This document shows positions 55,397 through 64,000 of a stretch of DNA of 64,000 bases, in pieces. The notes below the pieces were generated by a model, which made no database searches, was not told where the DNA came from, and was given only the letters and a program-made list of their open reading frames with translations. The stretch is taken from positions 372,001 through 436,000 of the forward strand of contig NZ_JACHXA010000003.1 in assembly GCF_014191775.1 (NCBI RefSeq), read 5' to 3'. Numbering within the stretch: the stretch's first letter is position 1; each line of letters starts with the position of its first letter. The position numbers and the translations under genes were made by a program. Source of the stretch: Limibacillus halophilus (GTDB lineage: Bacteria; Pseudomonadota; Alphaproteobacteria; Kiloniellales; CECT-8803).

Positions 55397-57439
55397 CTAT
55401 TGTGCCGCCTGGCGAGCCTGAACCACCTGATCTGCCAATCTGCCTTGAAGTTCCTGCAGGTGATCAAAGACAGCGGTAAAATAGGCGGTACCCTGGGTCA
55501 AGCTCCGCAACTCTATGATGAGATCCTGAAGTTCGGATTCCGGCATGTAGGCCTGATGATCATCCCAACCCGTCCAACCCGCCTTACCGTCAAACCCCAG
55601 AATCTGGCCTCGACGGCTGCTTATCAGCCCATGAATACGGTTGGTGAAGCTTTGCGGAACAGAGATGGTCACGAGGTGTATTGGCTCCAGGAGCACGGGA
55701 TCACACTCGACGAGCGCGTCGGTTATTGCCTGACGCCCGCAAATCTTGAAAGCCTGATCGGAGCTATCTACCGAATGGTGTTGGCCGTCGTAGAGTTCAA
55801 CTTCCAGATCGACCACCTGAAAGCCCAGGGGACCGCGGACCAGGGATTCCCGAACGCCTGATTCAACCGCCGGGATGTAGTTGCGCGGCACCGATCCACC
55901 GACAACGCTATCGCTGAACTGGAAACCGCTACCCCGCTCGCGTGGCTTGATCCGAATCTTTATGTCGGCAAACTGCCCGTGGCCGCCACTCTGGCGCTTA
56001 TAGCGCGAATGATGATCGGCCGATCTGCGAATGGTCTCCTTGTAGCCGGTTTGCGGTCTGTCGGTACGAACGGCGACATTGAACTTATTCTTGAGACGCT
56101 CAACGGCTAGCTTCAGATGCACCTCGCCCTGGCCGCGCAACAGCAACTGCCCCGTATCCTCACGCATGATGCTGCTGATCGAGGGGTCCTCCTCAGCCAA
56201 CTTCGCCAAGCCAGCTGTCAACTTCACCTCATCCTGACGGTTCTCCGGCTCAACGGCCACGGCGTAGACCGGCTCGGGAGATTCCGGCTTTAACACATCC
56301 GGATAGGTGATGTTGGTTTCGTCGAATAACGCGCCGGTCACAAGGTTGTCTCGGCGACCCAACGCAACCAAGTCGCCACTTTCGGCCCGCGCCAGCTTTT
56401 CGGTTTCTCCCCCCATGACCCGGTAAAGTCCGGACAGACGCTCACCAACGACATTCGCGCCTTCTGCCAGCGGGCCGCGCCAGACCCTGGCCATGCTGAG
56501 TTTCCCTGTATGCGGATGGTGCTGCGTCGCCAAGACACTGGCAAGATAAGAGCCCTTGCCTTCCAACGACAGGCGCTTGGCCGTGGTTGCCGCCTCCGGC
56601 GCTTCATGCCGCAAGGCTTTCCAAAGCCGGGTTACACCGTTCTCCCGCTCCGCCGACCCCAGGAAAACCGGAACAATCAGATCCTGGCGCAGATCAGCGG
56701 CTAACTGTTGATAAACCTCCTGGGTCGCCGGAATCTTGTCTTCAAGCAACTGTTCAAGCAGGTCATCGTCAAAATCGGCCAGTGATTCCAATAGCTCTTG
56801 ACGGGCTTCGCCCTCGCGGTCACGCATCTCATCGGGCATCTCGATCAGATCCGAAGGCTGGCCTTCGCGATAAGCGTAAGCGCGTTCACTGACAAGATCG
56901 ACAAAGCCGGTAACGGCTTCGCCGTCACGAATTGGAACTTGGCGCAATACGAGCGGTTTTTCGGAAACCTCTTGCAATCCAGCCATTAGGTCGCGCGCGC
57001 GCAAATCGGACTTATCCATCTTGTTGACATAAACAACATGCGGAATGTTGTGGCTGTCCATGAACTTGAAGAGCGGTGCGAGGATAGCCAGGCGATCAAG
57101 ATTGGGTTCCGTCACGACAACCACGACATCTGCAACCAGCAGAGCTTGATACGATAGCTCCAGCAACTCTACCGAGCCGGGCGCATCGATCAGGTGCCAC
57201 GTCTCTCCCAAGAAACTGCAATGCGCGAAATTGAGCTCTGTGGACATGCCGTGCGATCGCGCTTCTGCGGACGCATCGCCGACCGTGGCGCCATCTTTGA
57301 CCGAACCCCGGCGCGGTATGGCGCCAGCGGCATGAAGCAGAGATTCGAGCAGCGTGGTCTTACCGCTGCCATAAGATCCGACAATGGCCGCGCAACGCGG
57401 CCCCGATTGGGCTTTTCCAGGCGACTCGCTATTCGGCAT
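55397..57439 (-). CDS. EF-G-like translational GTPase (paralogue)
   Basis: The 680-residue protein has the five-domain EF-G order: G domain (about 15-290), domain II (about 320-400), domain III, domain IV and V (to about 670, with the conserved VDLEVELYDGQHHSVDSSDQ near 565-585). P-loop GSYGSGKTT (21-29) and NKMD (139-142) are intact, but switch II reads DAPGS with S89 in place of the catalytic histidine of DTPGH. The G2 region is degenerate (GMSTELNFAH). It is therefore an EF-G2-like paralogue rather than the translocase. The ATG at 57439 follows GGGAGGA; an open stretch upstream to 57586 has no support. Confidence 0.9.
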   Translation of the reverse strand: MPNSESPGKAQSGPRCAAIVGSYGSGKTTLLESLLHAAGAIPRRGSVKDGATVGDASAEARSHGMSTELNFAHCSFLGETWHLIDAPGSVELLELSYQALLVADVVVVVTEPNLDRLAILAPLFKFMDSHNIPHVVYVNKMDKSDLRARDLMAGLQEVSEKPLVLRQVPIRDGEAVTGFVDLVSERAYAYREGQPSDLIEMPDEMRDREGEARQELLESLADFDDDLLEQLLEDKIPATQEVYQQLAADLRQDLIVPVFLGSAERENGVTRLWKALRHEAPEAATTAKRLSLEGKGSYLASVLATQHHPHTGKLSMARVWRGPLAEGANVVGERLSGLYRVMGGETEKLARAESGDLVALGRRDNLVTGALFDETNITYPDVLKPESPEPVYAVAVEPENRQDEVKLTAGLAKLAEEDPSISSIMREDTGQLLLRGQGEVHLKLAVERLKNKFNVAVRTDRPQTGYKETIRRSADHHSRYKRQSGGHGQFADIKIRIKPRERGSGFQFSDSVVGGSVPRNYIPAVESGVRESLVRGPLGFQVVDLEVELYDGQHHSVDSSDQAFKICGRQAITDALVECDPVLLEPIHLVTISVPQSFTNRIHGLISSRRGQILGFDGKAGWTGWDDHQAYMPESELQDLIIELRSLTQGTAYFTAVFDHLQELQGRLADQVVQARQAAQ

Positions 57440-57664
57440 GACATCCTCCCTGTGCTGCGCTCGCTCTAACGAGTGCGCACCCGCCCTACGCGAAGGATAT
57501 CGCGGAGGCGGACTGCCCCCGTACGCGGCGTCTTGTATCGTTTTACAGGATTCAGTCTGAGCAATTTGCCCAGCACACGCAAGCATCCCGCACCCGACGC
57601 TGGTTAGGGCACCGGTCGAATTGATTCTACTGCGCTTCCGTGAAACCCTTGTTCCCTGCGCGGG

Positions 57665-59461
57665 TCACATTGACGTGTCCAGCCGCTCCAGTTCATCAAT
57701 CATCGATTCGATGACGGACAACCCCTTACCCCAAAAGGCCGGATCCGAGGCATCCAGATTGAAGGGCGCCAATAGCTCCTTGTGACGCTTACTGCCACCA
57801 GCGGCCAGCATTTCGAGGTACTTTTCGGCGAAGCCCGCCTCGGCTTCCTGATAAACGGCGTATAGCGAGTTCACCAGGCAATCGCCGAACGCATAGGCGT
57901 ACACGTAGAAGGGCACATGCACAAAATGCGGGATATACGACCAGAAGGTTCTGTAGTCGTCGTCGAACGACAGCGACGGCCCCAAACTGGCCTGCTGGGT
58001 TTGCATCCAAATGTCGCAGAGCTCATCGGGAAGCAACTCGCCCTCGCGTCGCTTGTCATGAACGATCGTTTCGAACTCATGAAAGGAAATCTGACGCACG
58101 ACTGTGTTCAACATATCCTCCACTTTCCCGGCGAGCATGATCTTGCGCCGGGTGGGATCGCTTTCGCTGCGCAGTAGTGATTGGAACGTCAACATTTCGC
58201 CGAAAACTGACGCGGTTTCCGCCAAGGTCAGCGGCGTGTTCGCCATCAAATATCCCTGATCGGCCGCCAACACCTGATGCACCCCGTGACCCAGCTCATG
58301 GGCCAGGGTCATAACGTCGCGCACGCGCCCCTGGTAGTTCATCAGGATATAGGGATGTGCTCCCGGAACGGTGGGATGCGAGAACGCGCCCGATGCCTTT
58401 CCGGGGCGTGGGTCGGCATCGATCCAGCCTTGCGAAAAGAAACGCTCGCCGACTTCGGCTAGGCGTGGCGAGAATTCTCCATAGGCCGTGAGCACATGCT
58501 TCTCGGCTTCGCCCCAGGCGATTCGGCGGTCATTAGCCTGCGGTAAAGGTGCGTTGCGGTTCCAGTACTCCAACTTCTCGCGTCCGAACCACTTAGCCTT
58601 CAGGGCATAATAGCGATGCGACAAGCGCGGATAGGCCGAACGAACTGCCTCCACGAGCGATTCGACAACCTCGTCCTCGACAACGTTCGCCAGATTGCGC
58701 GACGACACCGGCTTTTGAAACTTGCGCCAGGAATCCTCGATCGCTTTGTCCTTGGCCAGGGTATTTGTGATCTGCGTGAAAAGTCTGAGGTTCTGCTTCA
58801 GCACCGATGCCAACGACTTCGCCGCAGCCTTGCGCGTATTCTCATCGCGATCGGTCAGTTTGTTGAGAATCTGCGCCTCGGTCAGTTCTTCGCCGTTCAA
58901 CGGGAACTTAAGGGCTGCCATGGTCTCATCGAACAAGCGATTCCAGGCAGCGCGGCCCGTGACATGCTTTTCATGCAAAATGCGCTCTAGGTCCTCGCTT
59001 AACTGGTAAGGCCGGAAAGCACGCTGCTCCTCCAACCAAGGGCGATACCGCGCCAGATCACTGTCCTTCAGCTTCTCGGCCAAGTCCAGGTCATCAAGCC
59101 GGTTCAACTCCAGCGTGAAGAAAATCAACTGCGCAGAGATTCCAGTGACCGTCTCCTGAATGCTTTGGTGGAAACGCCCAACCTTTGCATCAGTCATATC
59201 TGTGCTATGGCGCAACTGTGCGTAGCTCATCAAACGGCCGAGTGTCTCCTCAATCGCTTCATAGTCCGAGATGGCTGCTGCAAGTTCCGAGCCGCTCAAT
59301 CCCGCTAATTTACCTTCGTAGTCCTGGCGAAAAGCCTTGGCCTTCGCCGCAGCATCCGAACAATCCTGTTTGACTGCTTGCGAGTCGGGGCCAGGATAGA
59401 GATGATCGAGATTCCAGGTGGGAAGCTGGTCGGCGGAGCGTTCGGCGTTGTCTTGGGACAA
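57665..59461 (-). CDS. pepF: Oligoendopeptidase F (M3 family)
   Basis: The 598-residue zinc metallopeptidase cleaves short peptides in the cytoplasm. The zinc-binding motif HELGHGVHQ lies near 390 in the M3 catalytic domain, and the N-terminal lobe opens with LPTWNLDHLYPGPDSQ. The C-terminal part has SYIPHFVHVPFYVYAYAFGD near 510-530. The only close start is the TTG at 59461, eight bases after CGAGG, so a TTG start is accepted. A 225-base gap lies between it and the EF-G-like gene, with nothing visible in it. Confidence 0.93.
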   Translation of the reverse strand: MSQDNAERSADQLPTWNLDHLYPGPDSQAVKQDCSDAAAKAKAFRQDYEGKLAGLSGSELAAAISDYEAIEETLGRLMSYAQLRHSTDMTDAKVGRFHQSIQETVTGISAQLIFFTLELNRLDDLDLAEKLKDSDLARYRPWLEEQRAFRPYQLSEDLERILHEKHVTGRAAWNRLFDETMAALKFPLNGEELTEAQILNKLTDRDENTRKAAAKSLASVLKQNLRLFTQITNTLAKDKAIEDSWRKFQKPVSSRNLANVVEDEVVESLVEAVRSAYPRLSHRYYALKAKWFGREKLEYWNRNAPLPQANDRRIAWGEAEKHVLTAYGEFSPRLAEVGERFFSQGWIDADPRPGKASGAFSHPTVPGAHPYILMNYQGRVRDVMTLAHELGHGVHQVLAADQGYLMANTPLTLAETASVFGEMLTFQSLLRSESDPTRRKIMLAGKVEDMLNTVVRQISFHEFETIVHDKRREGELLPDELCDIWMQTQQASLGPSLSFDDDYRTFWSYIPHFVHVPFYVYAYAFGDCLVNSLYAVYQEAEAGFAEKYLEMLAAGGSKRHKELLAPFNLDASDPAFWGKGLSVIESMIDELERLDTSM

Positions 59462-59612
59462 AGGTCATACCTCGGCGAGATGTTGGCTAACGTTGGACGA
59501 TATAGGTGGCATTTGTCCTTTCGCCAAGCGTATCGGACAAACCAGAACAAAAAGACTATGAAATTTCGGCTACTATGGAGCCGACATTGGGGAAAGAAAC
59601 GGGGGACTGCCC

Positions 59613-61403
59613 ATGGATTACAAAGCTTGGCCTAGCCTATCGGCGCTGTTCTATCATCAGGTAGAGTCCGAAGGGGACAATCCTTTTCTCTGGCAGAAAG
59701 TTGATGGGACGTACCAAGCGTTGAGTTGGCGGGAGGTCGCCGAGCGGGTCAAGGCGTTGTCGCGCGGCCTGCGGGACCTTGGCGTCAAACCCGGCGACCG
59801 CGTGACGCTGGTGGCGGAGAATTCGCCAAACTGGTTCATTGCCGACCTGGCAATTGTATCGGCGGGCGCGATCACCGTGCCGGCCTATACCACCAACACC
59901 GAAACCGACAACCAGCATATCCTGAATCACAGCCAGTCCATTGGTGCCATCGTTTCGAATAATGCCTTGGCCAGTCGGCTGCTTCCGGCTGCGATCAAAG
60001 CACCGGAATGCCGTTTCGTCGTCGCGATCGAAGATCCCGGCATCGACCAATCTTCGACTCTCGACATCCATCAGTGGGACGATGTCATGAGCCGCGGGAA
60101 GGAATTACCGGACGATGTGATGGATATTGTCCGCCGAGCCAAACGCGAGGACGTCTGCTGTTTCATTTACACATCCGGAACCGGCGGCACGCCCAAGGGC
60201 GTGATGCTCAGCCACGGCAACATCCTCTGCAATTGTATGGGCGCTTATCATTTGTTGGAGGAATTCGGCTTGGGCCGGGAAGTCTTTTTGTCTTTCCTGC
60301 CCCTCTCCCATTCCTATGAGCACACCGCCGGTCAGTACTTTCCCATGTCTATAGGCGCGGAGATCTATTACGCCGAAAGCGTTGAACAGCTGCTGACCAA
60401 TCTGGCCGAAGTACGCCCGACGATCATGACCGCCGTTCCCCGCCTTTATGAGTCGATGCATCAACGCATCCAGCGTGGCATCAACAAGCAGGGTGGGTTG
60501 AAGAAGAAGCTCTTCGACATGGCTGTGGAAATCGGTATCAAGCGTTACCGCGACCCTATCAGTCTAACGTTGCTCGACCGTATCAAGGATGTGATCGCCG
60601 ATCGGCTGGTCCGTCGGAAGGTGGCCCTCCGGTTCGGCGGCCGGTTGAAGGCATTTGTCTCGGGTGGCGCAGCGCTCAACCCGGACATCGGCACCTTCTT
60701 CATTGCGCTCGGTCTACGATTGCTTCAAGGCTACGGGCAGACCGAAGCCTCGCCCGTCATATGCGCCAACCCGCCGAGCTGCATCAAGATACACACGGTA
60801 GGCCCGGCTTTGACCGACGTTGATGTGAAAATAGCTGCTGACGGTGAAATCCTGGTCCGCGGCGAGCTGGTCATGCGCGGATACTGGCGCGACGAAGAAG
60901 CCACGGCGCGTGTTATCCAGGACGGTTGGCTGCATACCGGTGATATCGGCCGCTTGGACGAAGACGGCTATTTGGAAATTACCGACCGCAAGAAAGACAT
61001 CATCGTACTTTCCGGCGGCGACAATGTATCGCCCGCACGTGTCGAGGGTTTCTTGACGCTGCAGCCCGAAATTAGTCAGGCCATGGCTTTTGGCGACAAG
61101 AAACCGCATCTCGTCGCCCTGTTGGTGCCTGATCCCGATTGGTTGGGCGAATGGACCCGTGAAAACGGCAAATCCAGCGATCTGTCGATACTGCGCGACG
61201 ACCAGGATTTCCGCAAAGCGATAAATGCTGCCATCGAAAGGGTCAACAAATCTCTCTCATTGCTGGAAAAGGTCCGGCGATTCCAAATCGCGGACGAAGC
61301 CTTCAGCGTCGAGAATCAAATGATGACGCCGACGTTGAAGATCCGACGTCACGTCATCAAGCTACACTACGGCGCCTTGATGGACAGCTTGTACAAGGCC
61401 TAA
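59613..61403 (+). CDS. Long-chain acyl-CoA synthetase
   Basis: The 596-residue adenylate-forming enzyme activates fatty acids to acyl-CoA. The AMP-binding motif is CCFIYTSGTGGTPKGVMLSH near 180-200, the gate region FVSGGAALNPDIGTFF near 350, YGQTEASPV near 372, the adenylate motif WLHTGDIGRLDEDGYLEITDRKKD near 440-463, and the C-terminal lysine lies in MTPTLKIRRH near 575. The length and LSWREVAERVKALSRGL pattern put it in the FAA1/FadD15 group. GGGGG precedes the ATG at 59613. It is divergent from pepF and converges on a DUF3137 gene. Confidence 0.93.
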   Translation: MDYKAWPSLSALFYHQVESEGDNPFLWQKVDGTYQALSWREVAERVKALSRGLRDLGVKPGDRVTLVAENSPNWFIADLAIVSAGAITVPAYTTNTETDNQHILNHSQSIGAIVSNNALASRLLPAAIKAPECRFVVAIEDPGIDQSSTLDIHQWDDVMSRGKELPDDVMDIVRRAKREDVCCFIYTSGTGGTPKGVMLSHGNILCNCMGAYHLLEEFGLGREVFLSFLPLSHSYEHTAGQYFPMSIGAEIYYAESVEQLLTNLAEVRPTIMTAVPRLYESMHQRIQRGINKQGGLKKKLFDMAVEIGIKRYRDPISLTLLDRIKDVIADRLVRRKVALRFGGRLKAFVSGGAALNPDIGTFFIALGLRLLQGYGQTEASPVICANPPSCIKIHTVGPALTDVDVKIAADGEILVRGELVMRGYWRDEEATARVIQDGWLHTGDIGRLDEDGYLEITDRKKDIIVLSGGDNVSPARVEGFLTLQPEISQAMAFGDKKPHLVALLVPDPDWLGEWTRENGKSSDLSILRDDQDFRKAINAAIERVNKSLSLLEKVRRFQIADEAFSVENQMMTPTLKIRRHVIKLHYGALMDSLYKA

Positions 61404-61419
61404 TACAAGGTCCGACGAG

Positions 61420-62403
61420 TCAGGCACGCGGGCCGCTTGAAATCGACCCGCGTGCGTTGATTTCCTCGATTAGGAGGAAAAGTTCCGCCAGCCCCTTCAA
61501 GAACGCGGCGACGCTCGCACGGCTGTAGCCGCGCCAGAGGCTCCCTAGTCGAAAAGAATCTCCAGCTTGCCGCAGGGCGATCCAAACTTCCTGGCCTTCG
61601 AAGGCCAAGGCCATTTGCCCGCCGCCGAAGCGCCGATCCAGTGCCAGGAGCCGCTCCATGAAAAGCGGCGTCAGGAGGTAACGCGCCTCGACCTGGTCTT
61701 TCGAGTACACCTCGAAAACCTCTTCGAAACGCGGATCCTCCAACCGTACTTTATCGCCACCGCCGAACAGCCCACTCAGCGCACCGGCCAACCAGCCCGC
61801 ATCGCGCTTGACCAGCACACGCGTCGAGAAAGGCTTCAAGAACCCACAGCGGATCAACAGCCCGTCAAAGACCGTAACATAGGTTGTCTTGGTGCCATTC
61901 TTGGTATTCTGGGTGCGCTTTTCCTCCAGATACGCCTCGGCGATATCAAACGCGACGCCTGCGTGCTGACCCCGCACCCGGTCCTCAAGTTTAGACCGGT
62001 CATAAGATGGCAGGATCCCCAACTCCCTGAAGCGGTCCAGGGGAAATACGCCAGCCACACGGCTGTAGTCGAGATCCAGGTACCCAAAGATCGCCGTCAC
62101 CAAACTGCCTTCGCTGTCGGCCAAGCGTCTGGCAGCCCAACCGCAGCCGATCCCACCGACCAGGATCGCGGGAACAATCAGCATTGGGTTGATCACCTGC
62201 ATCTCATCGGTCGAGAGAAAGCTGGCAACGCCAAGCGCGCCACCGATCAGCAGTGAAACGCCGATTATTGCGAGACTTTGCCGACGCTTTCGATTCTGTG
62301 CATCCAGATTTGGCTCAATTTCACGCCGCCAGAAGTCCTCGAACCCCGCGAACCTCGGCCCCAACACATCGAATGACCGGCTTTCGGCGTCATCCTGTGG
62401 CAC
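61420..62403 (-). CDS. DUF3137 membrane protein
   Basis: The 327-residue protein has a soluble N-terminus (about 1-40), two hydrophobic helices (IIGVSLLIGGALGVASFL and NPMLIVPAILVGGIGCGWAA, about 45-90), and a long C-terminal domain with the family block VTVFDGLLIRCGFLKPF near 183. Function is unknown. It starts four bases after the lemA stop, and the pair DUF3137-LemA recurs in bacteria, so they should act together. A nine-base inverted repeat (61424-61432 with 61447-61455) covers its last codons. Confidence 0.88.
   Translation of the reverse strand: MPQDDAESRSFDVLGPRFAGFEDFWRREIEPNLDAQNRKRRQSLAIIGVSLLIGGALGVASFLSTDEMQVINPMLIVPAILVGGIGCGWAARRLADSEGSLVTAIFGYLDLDYSRVAGVFPLDRFRELGILPSYDRSKLEDRVRGQHAGVAFDIAEAYLEEKRTQNTKNGTKTTYVTVFDGLLIRCGFLKPFSTRVLVKRDAGWLAGALSGLFGGGDKVRLEDPRFEEVFEVYSKDQVEARYLLTPLFMERLLALDRRFGGGQMALAFEGQEVWIALRQAGDSFRLGSLWRGYSRASVAAFLKGLAELFLLIEEINARGSISSGPRA
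61424..61455. repeat. Nine-base inverted repeat between converging genes
   Basis: GCACGCGGG at 61424-61432 and CCCGCGTGC at 61447-61455 pair perfectly, with a 14-base loop. It lies in the 3' end of the DUF3137 frame, 20 bases after the acyl-CoA synthetase stop. It has no T-run, so it may slow transcription in either direction without being a full terminator. Confidence 0.4.
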
Positions 62404-62407
62404 CCCT

Positions 62408-62992
62408 TCACCTCTTCAAGTAATCGTCCGCATCAATGGGCTGGCGAACGGCTTCTTCTTCGACCTCGTAGTAAGGCATCTCGCTAACCTTTACCCAGCC
62501 CGCGATCATTGATGTTGGGAAAATCTGTACGAGGTTGTTGAGATCCGTTACCGCCGAATTATAGAACCGGCGTGCCGCCGATATATGCCCCTCGACCTCT
62601 GAAAACTGCATCATGGCTTCCTGGATAGGCTTTTCCGCCTTTAGGTCCGGGTAGGCCTCCACTTGTATCATTAGGCGCCCGACCTGCTTTTCCAGAGCTT
62701 GAACAACGCCCAGGTGCTCCGCAGCCGCTTCGCCGCTTTTCGGGCGCTCGGTTTCCTGGAACCGACTCCGCAACCGCGTGACCTCATTCAACAAATCGCG
62801 CTCGTGTTCCATGTACCGCGCCGCCAGCTTCAAAACGTTGGGCAGCAAATCGTAACGTTTACGCAATTGCACATCGATGGATGCCAAGGCCTCTAGGGCC
62901 CTGTTCCGAGTCGAAATGACCTTCACGTAGAGGCCGTAAAAAATCAGCGCCGCGACAGCTAGAACGATCAAGAAAGTGACGGTCGAATCCAT
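62408..62992 (-). CDS. lemA: LemA family protein
   Basis: The 194-residue protein has an N-terminal membrane helix (VTFLIVLAVAALIFYGLYV, about 4-22) and a mostly outer, helical domain with the LemA core RNRALEALASIDVQLRKRYDLLPNVLKLA near 29-57, and NSAVTDLNNLVQIFPTSMIAGW near 141-162. Function is unresolved; LemA forms long helical bundles at the membrane. The gene heads a two-gene operon with DUF3137 and is divergent from the indolepyruvate oxidoreductase gene across 262 bases. Confidence 0.93.
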   Translation of the reverse strand: MDSTVTFLIVLAVAALIFYGLYVKVISTRNRALEALASIDVQLRKRYDLLPNVLKLAARYMEHERDLLNEVTRLRSRFQETERPKSGEAAAEHLGVVQALEKQVGRLMIQVEAYPDLKAEKPIQEAMMQFSEVEGHISAARRFYNSAVTDLNNLVQIFPTSMIAGWVKVSEMPYYEVEEEAVRQPIDADDYLKR

Positions 62993-63122
62993 GCGGTCTT
63001 TCCCCCCTCAATCAATCGGCCCGCCAAGGGTAACAACCCGTAAAGGCTGCGAATAGCCCCGTCTGCCTGTCACTCAGACCACAGCAAGAATAATCTTGCC
63101 AAATAGGTCAGCATTGCTTACC

Positions 63123-63171
63123 TATAATCTTATCTTGCATGAGAGGTTGCCTTTACCGACATCTTGCAAGA
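63123..63171 (+). promoter_or_regulatory. -10 box and ATCTTGC repeats upstream of the indolepyruvate oxidoreductase gene
   Basis: A perfect TATAAT lies at 63123-63128, without a good -35 box at 16-18 bases. ATCTTGC occurs three times in the same direction, at 63093, 63132 and 63161, and the last copy extends to the palindrome TCTTGCAAGA (63162-63171). This may be an operator set downstream of the start point. The link to the gene is positional. Confidence 0.4.
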
Positions 63172-63254
63172 GGCTCGAATCTTCCCAGAGCGGCGGAGAA
63201 GAATCGCTCGAGAAGACGGCGATGAAGTTTTTGCTGAACGGGAGGACGGACGGG

Positions 63255-64000
63255 ATGGCGTTGCAAGCGGTCTCACTCAATGACAAGTTCGAGCTGGAAA
63301 CCGGCCGGGTTTACCTGAACGGGACACAGGCGTTGGTGCGTTTGCCGATGATGCAGCGCCAGCGCGATCTGGCAGCGGGCTTGAACACGGCTTGCTTCAT
63401 CTCTGGCTATCGCGGGTCGCCGTTGGGCGCGGTCGATCAGCAGTTGCACCGAGCCAAACCTTTCGTCGAAAAAAATCACATCTACTTCCAGCCGGGCGTC
63501 AACGAGGATTTGGCCGCCACCGCCATCTGGGGCAGCCAGCAAGGCGATATCTTCAACGACTTCAACTACGACGGCGTCTTTGCCATGTGGTATGGCAAGG
63601 GACCGGGTGTTGACCGTTCGGGGGATGTCTTCAAACACGGCAACCACGCCGGAACGGCGAAGCACGGAGGCGTCCTGCTGCTTGCCGGTGACGATCACAC
63701 CGCCAAATCATCGACAGTCGCGCATCAGAGTGAATACGCCTTCGTTGACGCCATGATCCCGGTCCTGAACCCGGCGGGCGTGCAGGAATTCCTGGACCTG
63801 GGCATTTATGGCTGGGCGATGAGCCGCTTTTCCGGTTGCTGGATCGGCTTCAAGACCATCGCCGAAACCGTTGATTCCTCGGCCAGTGTTTACGTAGACC
63901 CGCAGCGCGTGAAGATCGTGCTGCCTCAGGACGTGGAAATGCCGCCGGAAGGCCTGAACATCCGTTGGCCCGACGAGCGACTGGAGCAGGAAGAGCGGCT
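63255..64000 (+). CDS. Indolepyruvate ferredoxin oxidoreductase family protein, N-terminal part
   Basis: The first 248 residues are in the window and the gene continues beyond its right edge; the family is about 1150 residues. The N-terminus shows LNDKFELETGRVYLNGTQAL, then QRQRDLAAGLNTACFISGYRGSPLG near 36-60 and QPGVNEDLAATAIWGSQQGD near 80-100, the thiamine-diphosphate-linked alpha region of fused 2-oxoacid:ferredoxin oxidoreductases. These oxidise aryl pyruvates to acyl-CoA with reduction of ferredoxin. The ATG at 63255 has GGAGG ten bases upstream; an in-frame ATG at 63222 would add 11 residues. Confidence 0.9.
   Translation, partial: MALQAVSLNDKFELETGRVYLNGTQALVRLPMMQRQRDLAAGLNTACFISGYRGSPLGAVDQQLHRAKPFVEKNHIYFQPGVNEDLAATAIWGSQQGDIFNDFNYDGVFAMWYGKGPGVDRSGDVFKHGNHAGTAKHGGVLLLAGDDHTAKSSTVAHQSEYAFVDAMIPVLNPAGVQEFLDLGIYGWAMSRFSGCWIGFKTIAETVDSSASVYVDPQRVKIVLPQDVEMPPEGLNIRWPDERLEQEER

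Overview
The window is about 58% GC, densely coded, and comes from the chromosome of an alphaproteobacterium, most likely a Rhodospirillales-type lineage. This rests on gene content and order: rpsT next to dnaA; mutM, ubiE, ubiB, coaBC and dut in a row; alphaproteobacterial families such as DUF1013 (TrcR) and DUF1192; and promoters of the CTTGAC-N17-CTATAT kind. The genus cannot be named from sequence alone. There is no rRNA, CRISPR array, insertion sequence or prophage, and I saw no tRNA.

Layout. 1-7.1 kb: a hydantoinase/5-oxoprolinase fusion coupled to a winged-helix regulator, then a DjlA-like co-chaperone, an EamA exporter, an AmiD-type amidase and a TerB protein. 7.1-15 kb: replication block on the minus strand, reading dnaA, a LysE/RhtB exporter, dnaN, recF, gyrB, with rpsT upstream of dnaA. 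15-23.5 kb: housekeeping genes for enoyl-CoA hydratase, MutM, ubiquinone synthesis (ubiE, ubiB), coenzyme A (coaBC), dUTPase, an Rrf2 regulator with cysK, and an iron-sulfur type uracil-DNA glycosylase. 23.7-30.3 kb: mixed accessory genes (methyltransferase divergent from a GlxA/AraC regulator, zincin, phhB, SDR, YkvA-like, DUF3429, two tandem EamA exporters). 30.5-38.4 kb: acetoacetyl-CoA synthetase, the transglutaminase / alpha-E / circularly permuted ATP-grasp operon, a CitE-like lyase, agmatinase and a thioesterase. 38.5-47 kb: a three-gene membrane operon (DUF2157, DUF4401, GDYXXLXY), a sugar-acid type pair, VOC protein, lipocalin, TrcR, quinone oxidoreductase and small proteins. 47-52 kb: bdhA, metY, hydrolase, LysR, and two intergenic stretches that look like small RNA genes. 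52-64 kb: DUF1330, pentapeptide protein, MsrP, a hydratase, an EF-G-like GTPase, PepF, an acyl-CoA synthetase, DUF3137 with LemA, and the start of an indolepyruvate ferredoxin oxidoreductase.

How the genes work together. Replication initiation, clamp, recombination and gyrase genes sit together as usual but are interrupted by an amino-acid exporter. Ketone-body and fatty-acid enzymes (acetoacetyl-CoA synthetase, 3-hydroxybutyrate dehydrogenase, two acyl-CoA ligase/hydratase genes, an SDR) are scattered through the window and suggest polyhydroxybutyrate or fatty-acid use. Sulfur assimilation is represented by the Rrf2-cysK pair and by metY.

The most unusual signals are non-coding. A 165-nt stretch at 51645-51809 can fold into six successive hairpins ending in a textbook terminator, and a second terminator-ended stretch at 48083-48175 shares with it a 15-nt motif, differing at two positions, that carries CCTCCC (anti-Shine-Dalgarno) directly before the terminator stem. 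Other points of note are a MutM whose last zinc-finger cysteine is arginine, an EF-G paralogue whose catalytic switch II histidine is serine, and an MsrP with a lipobox after its Tat motif.
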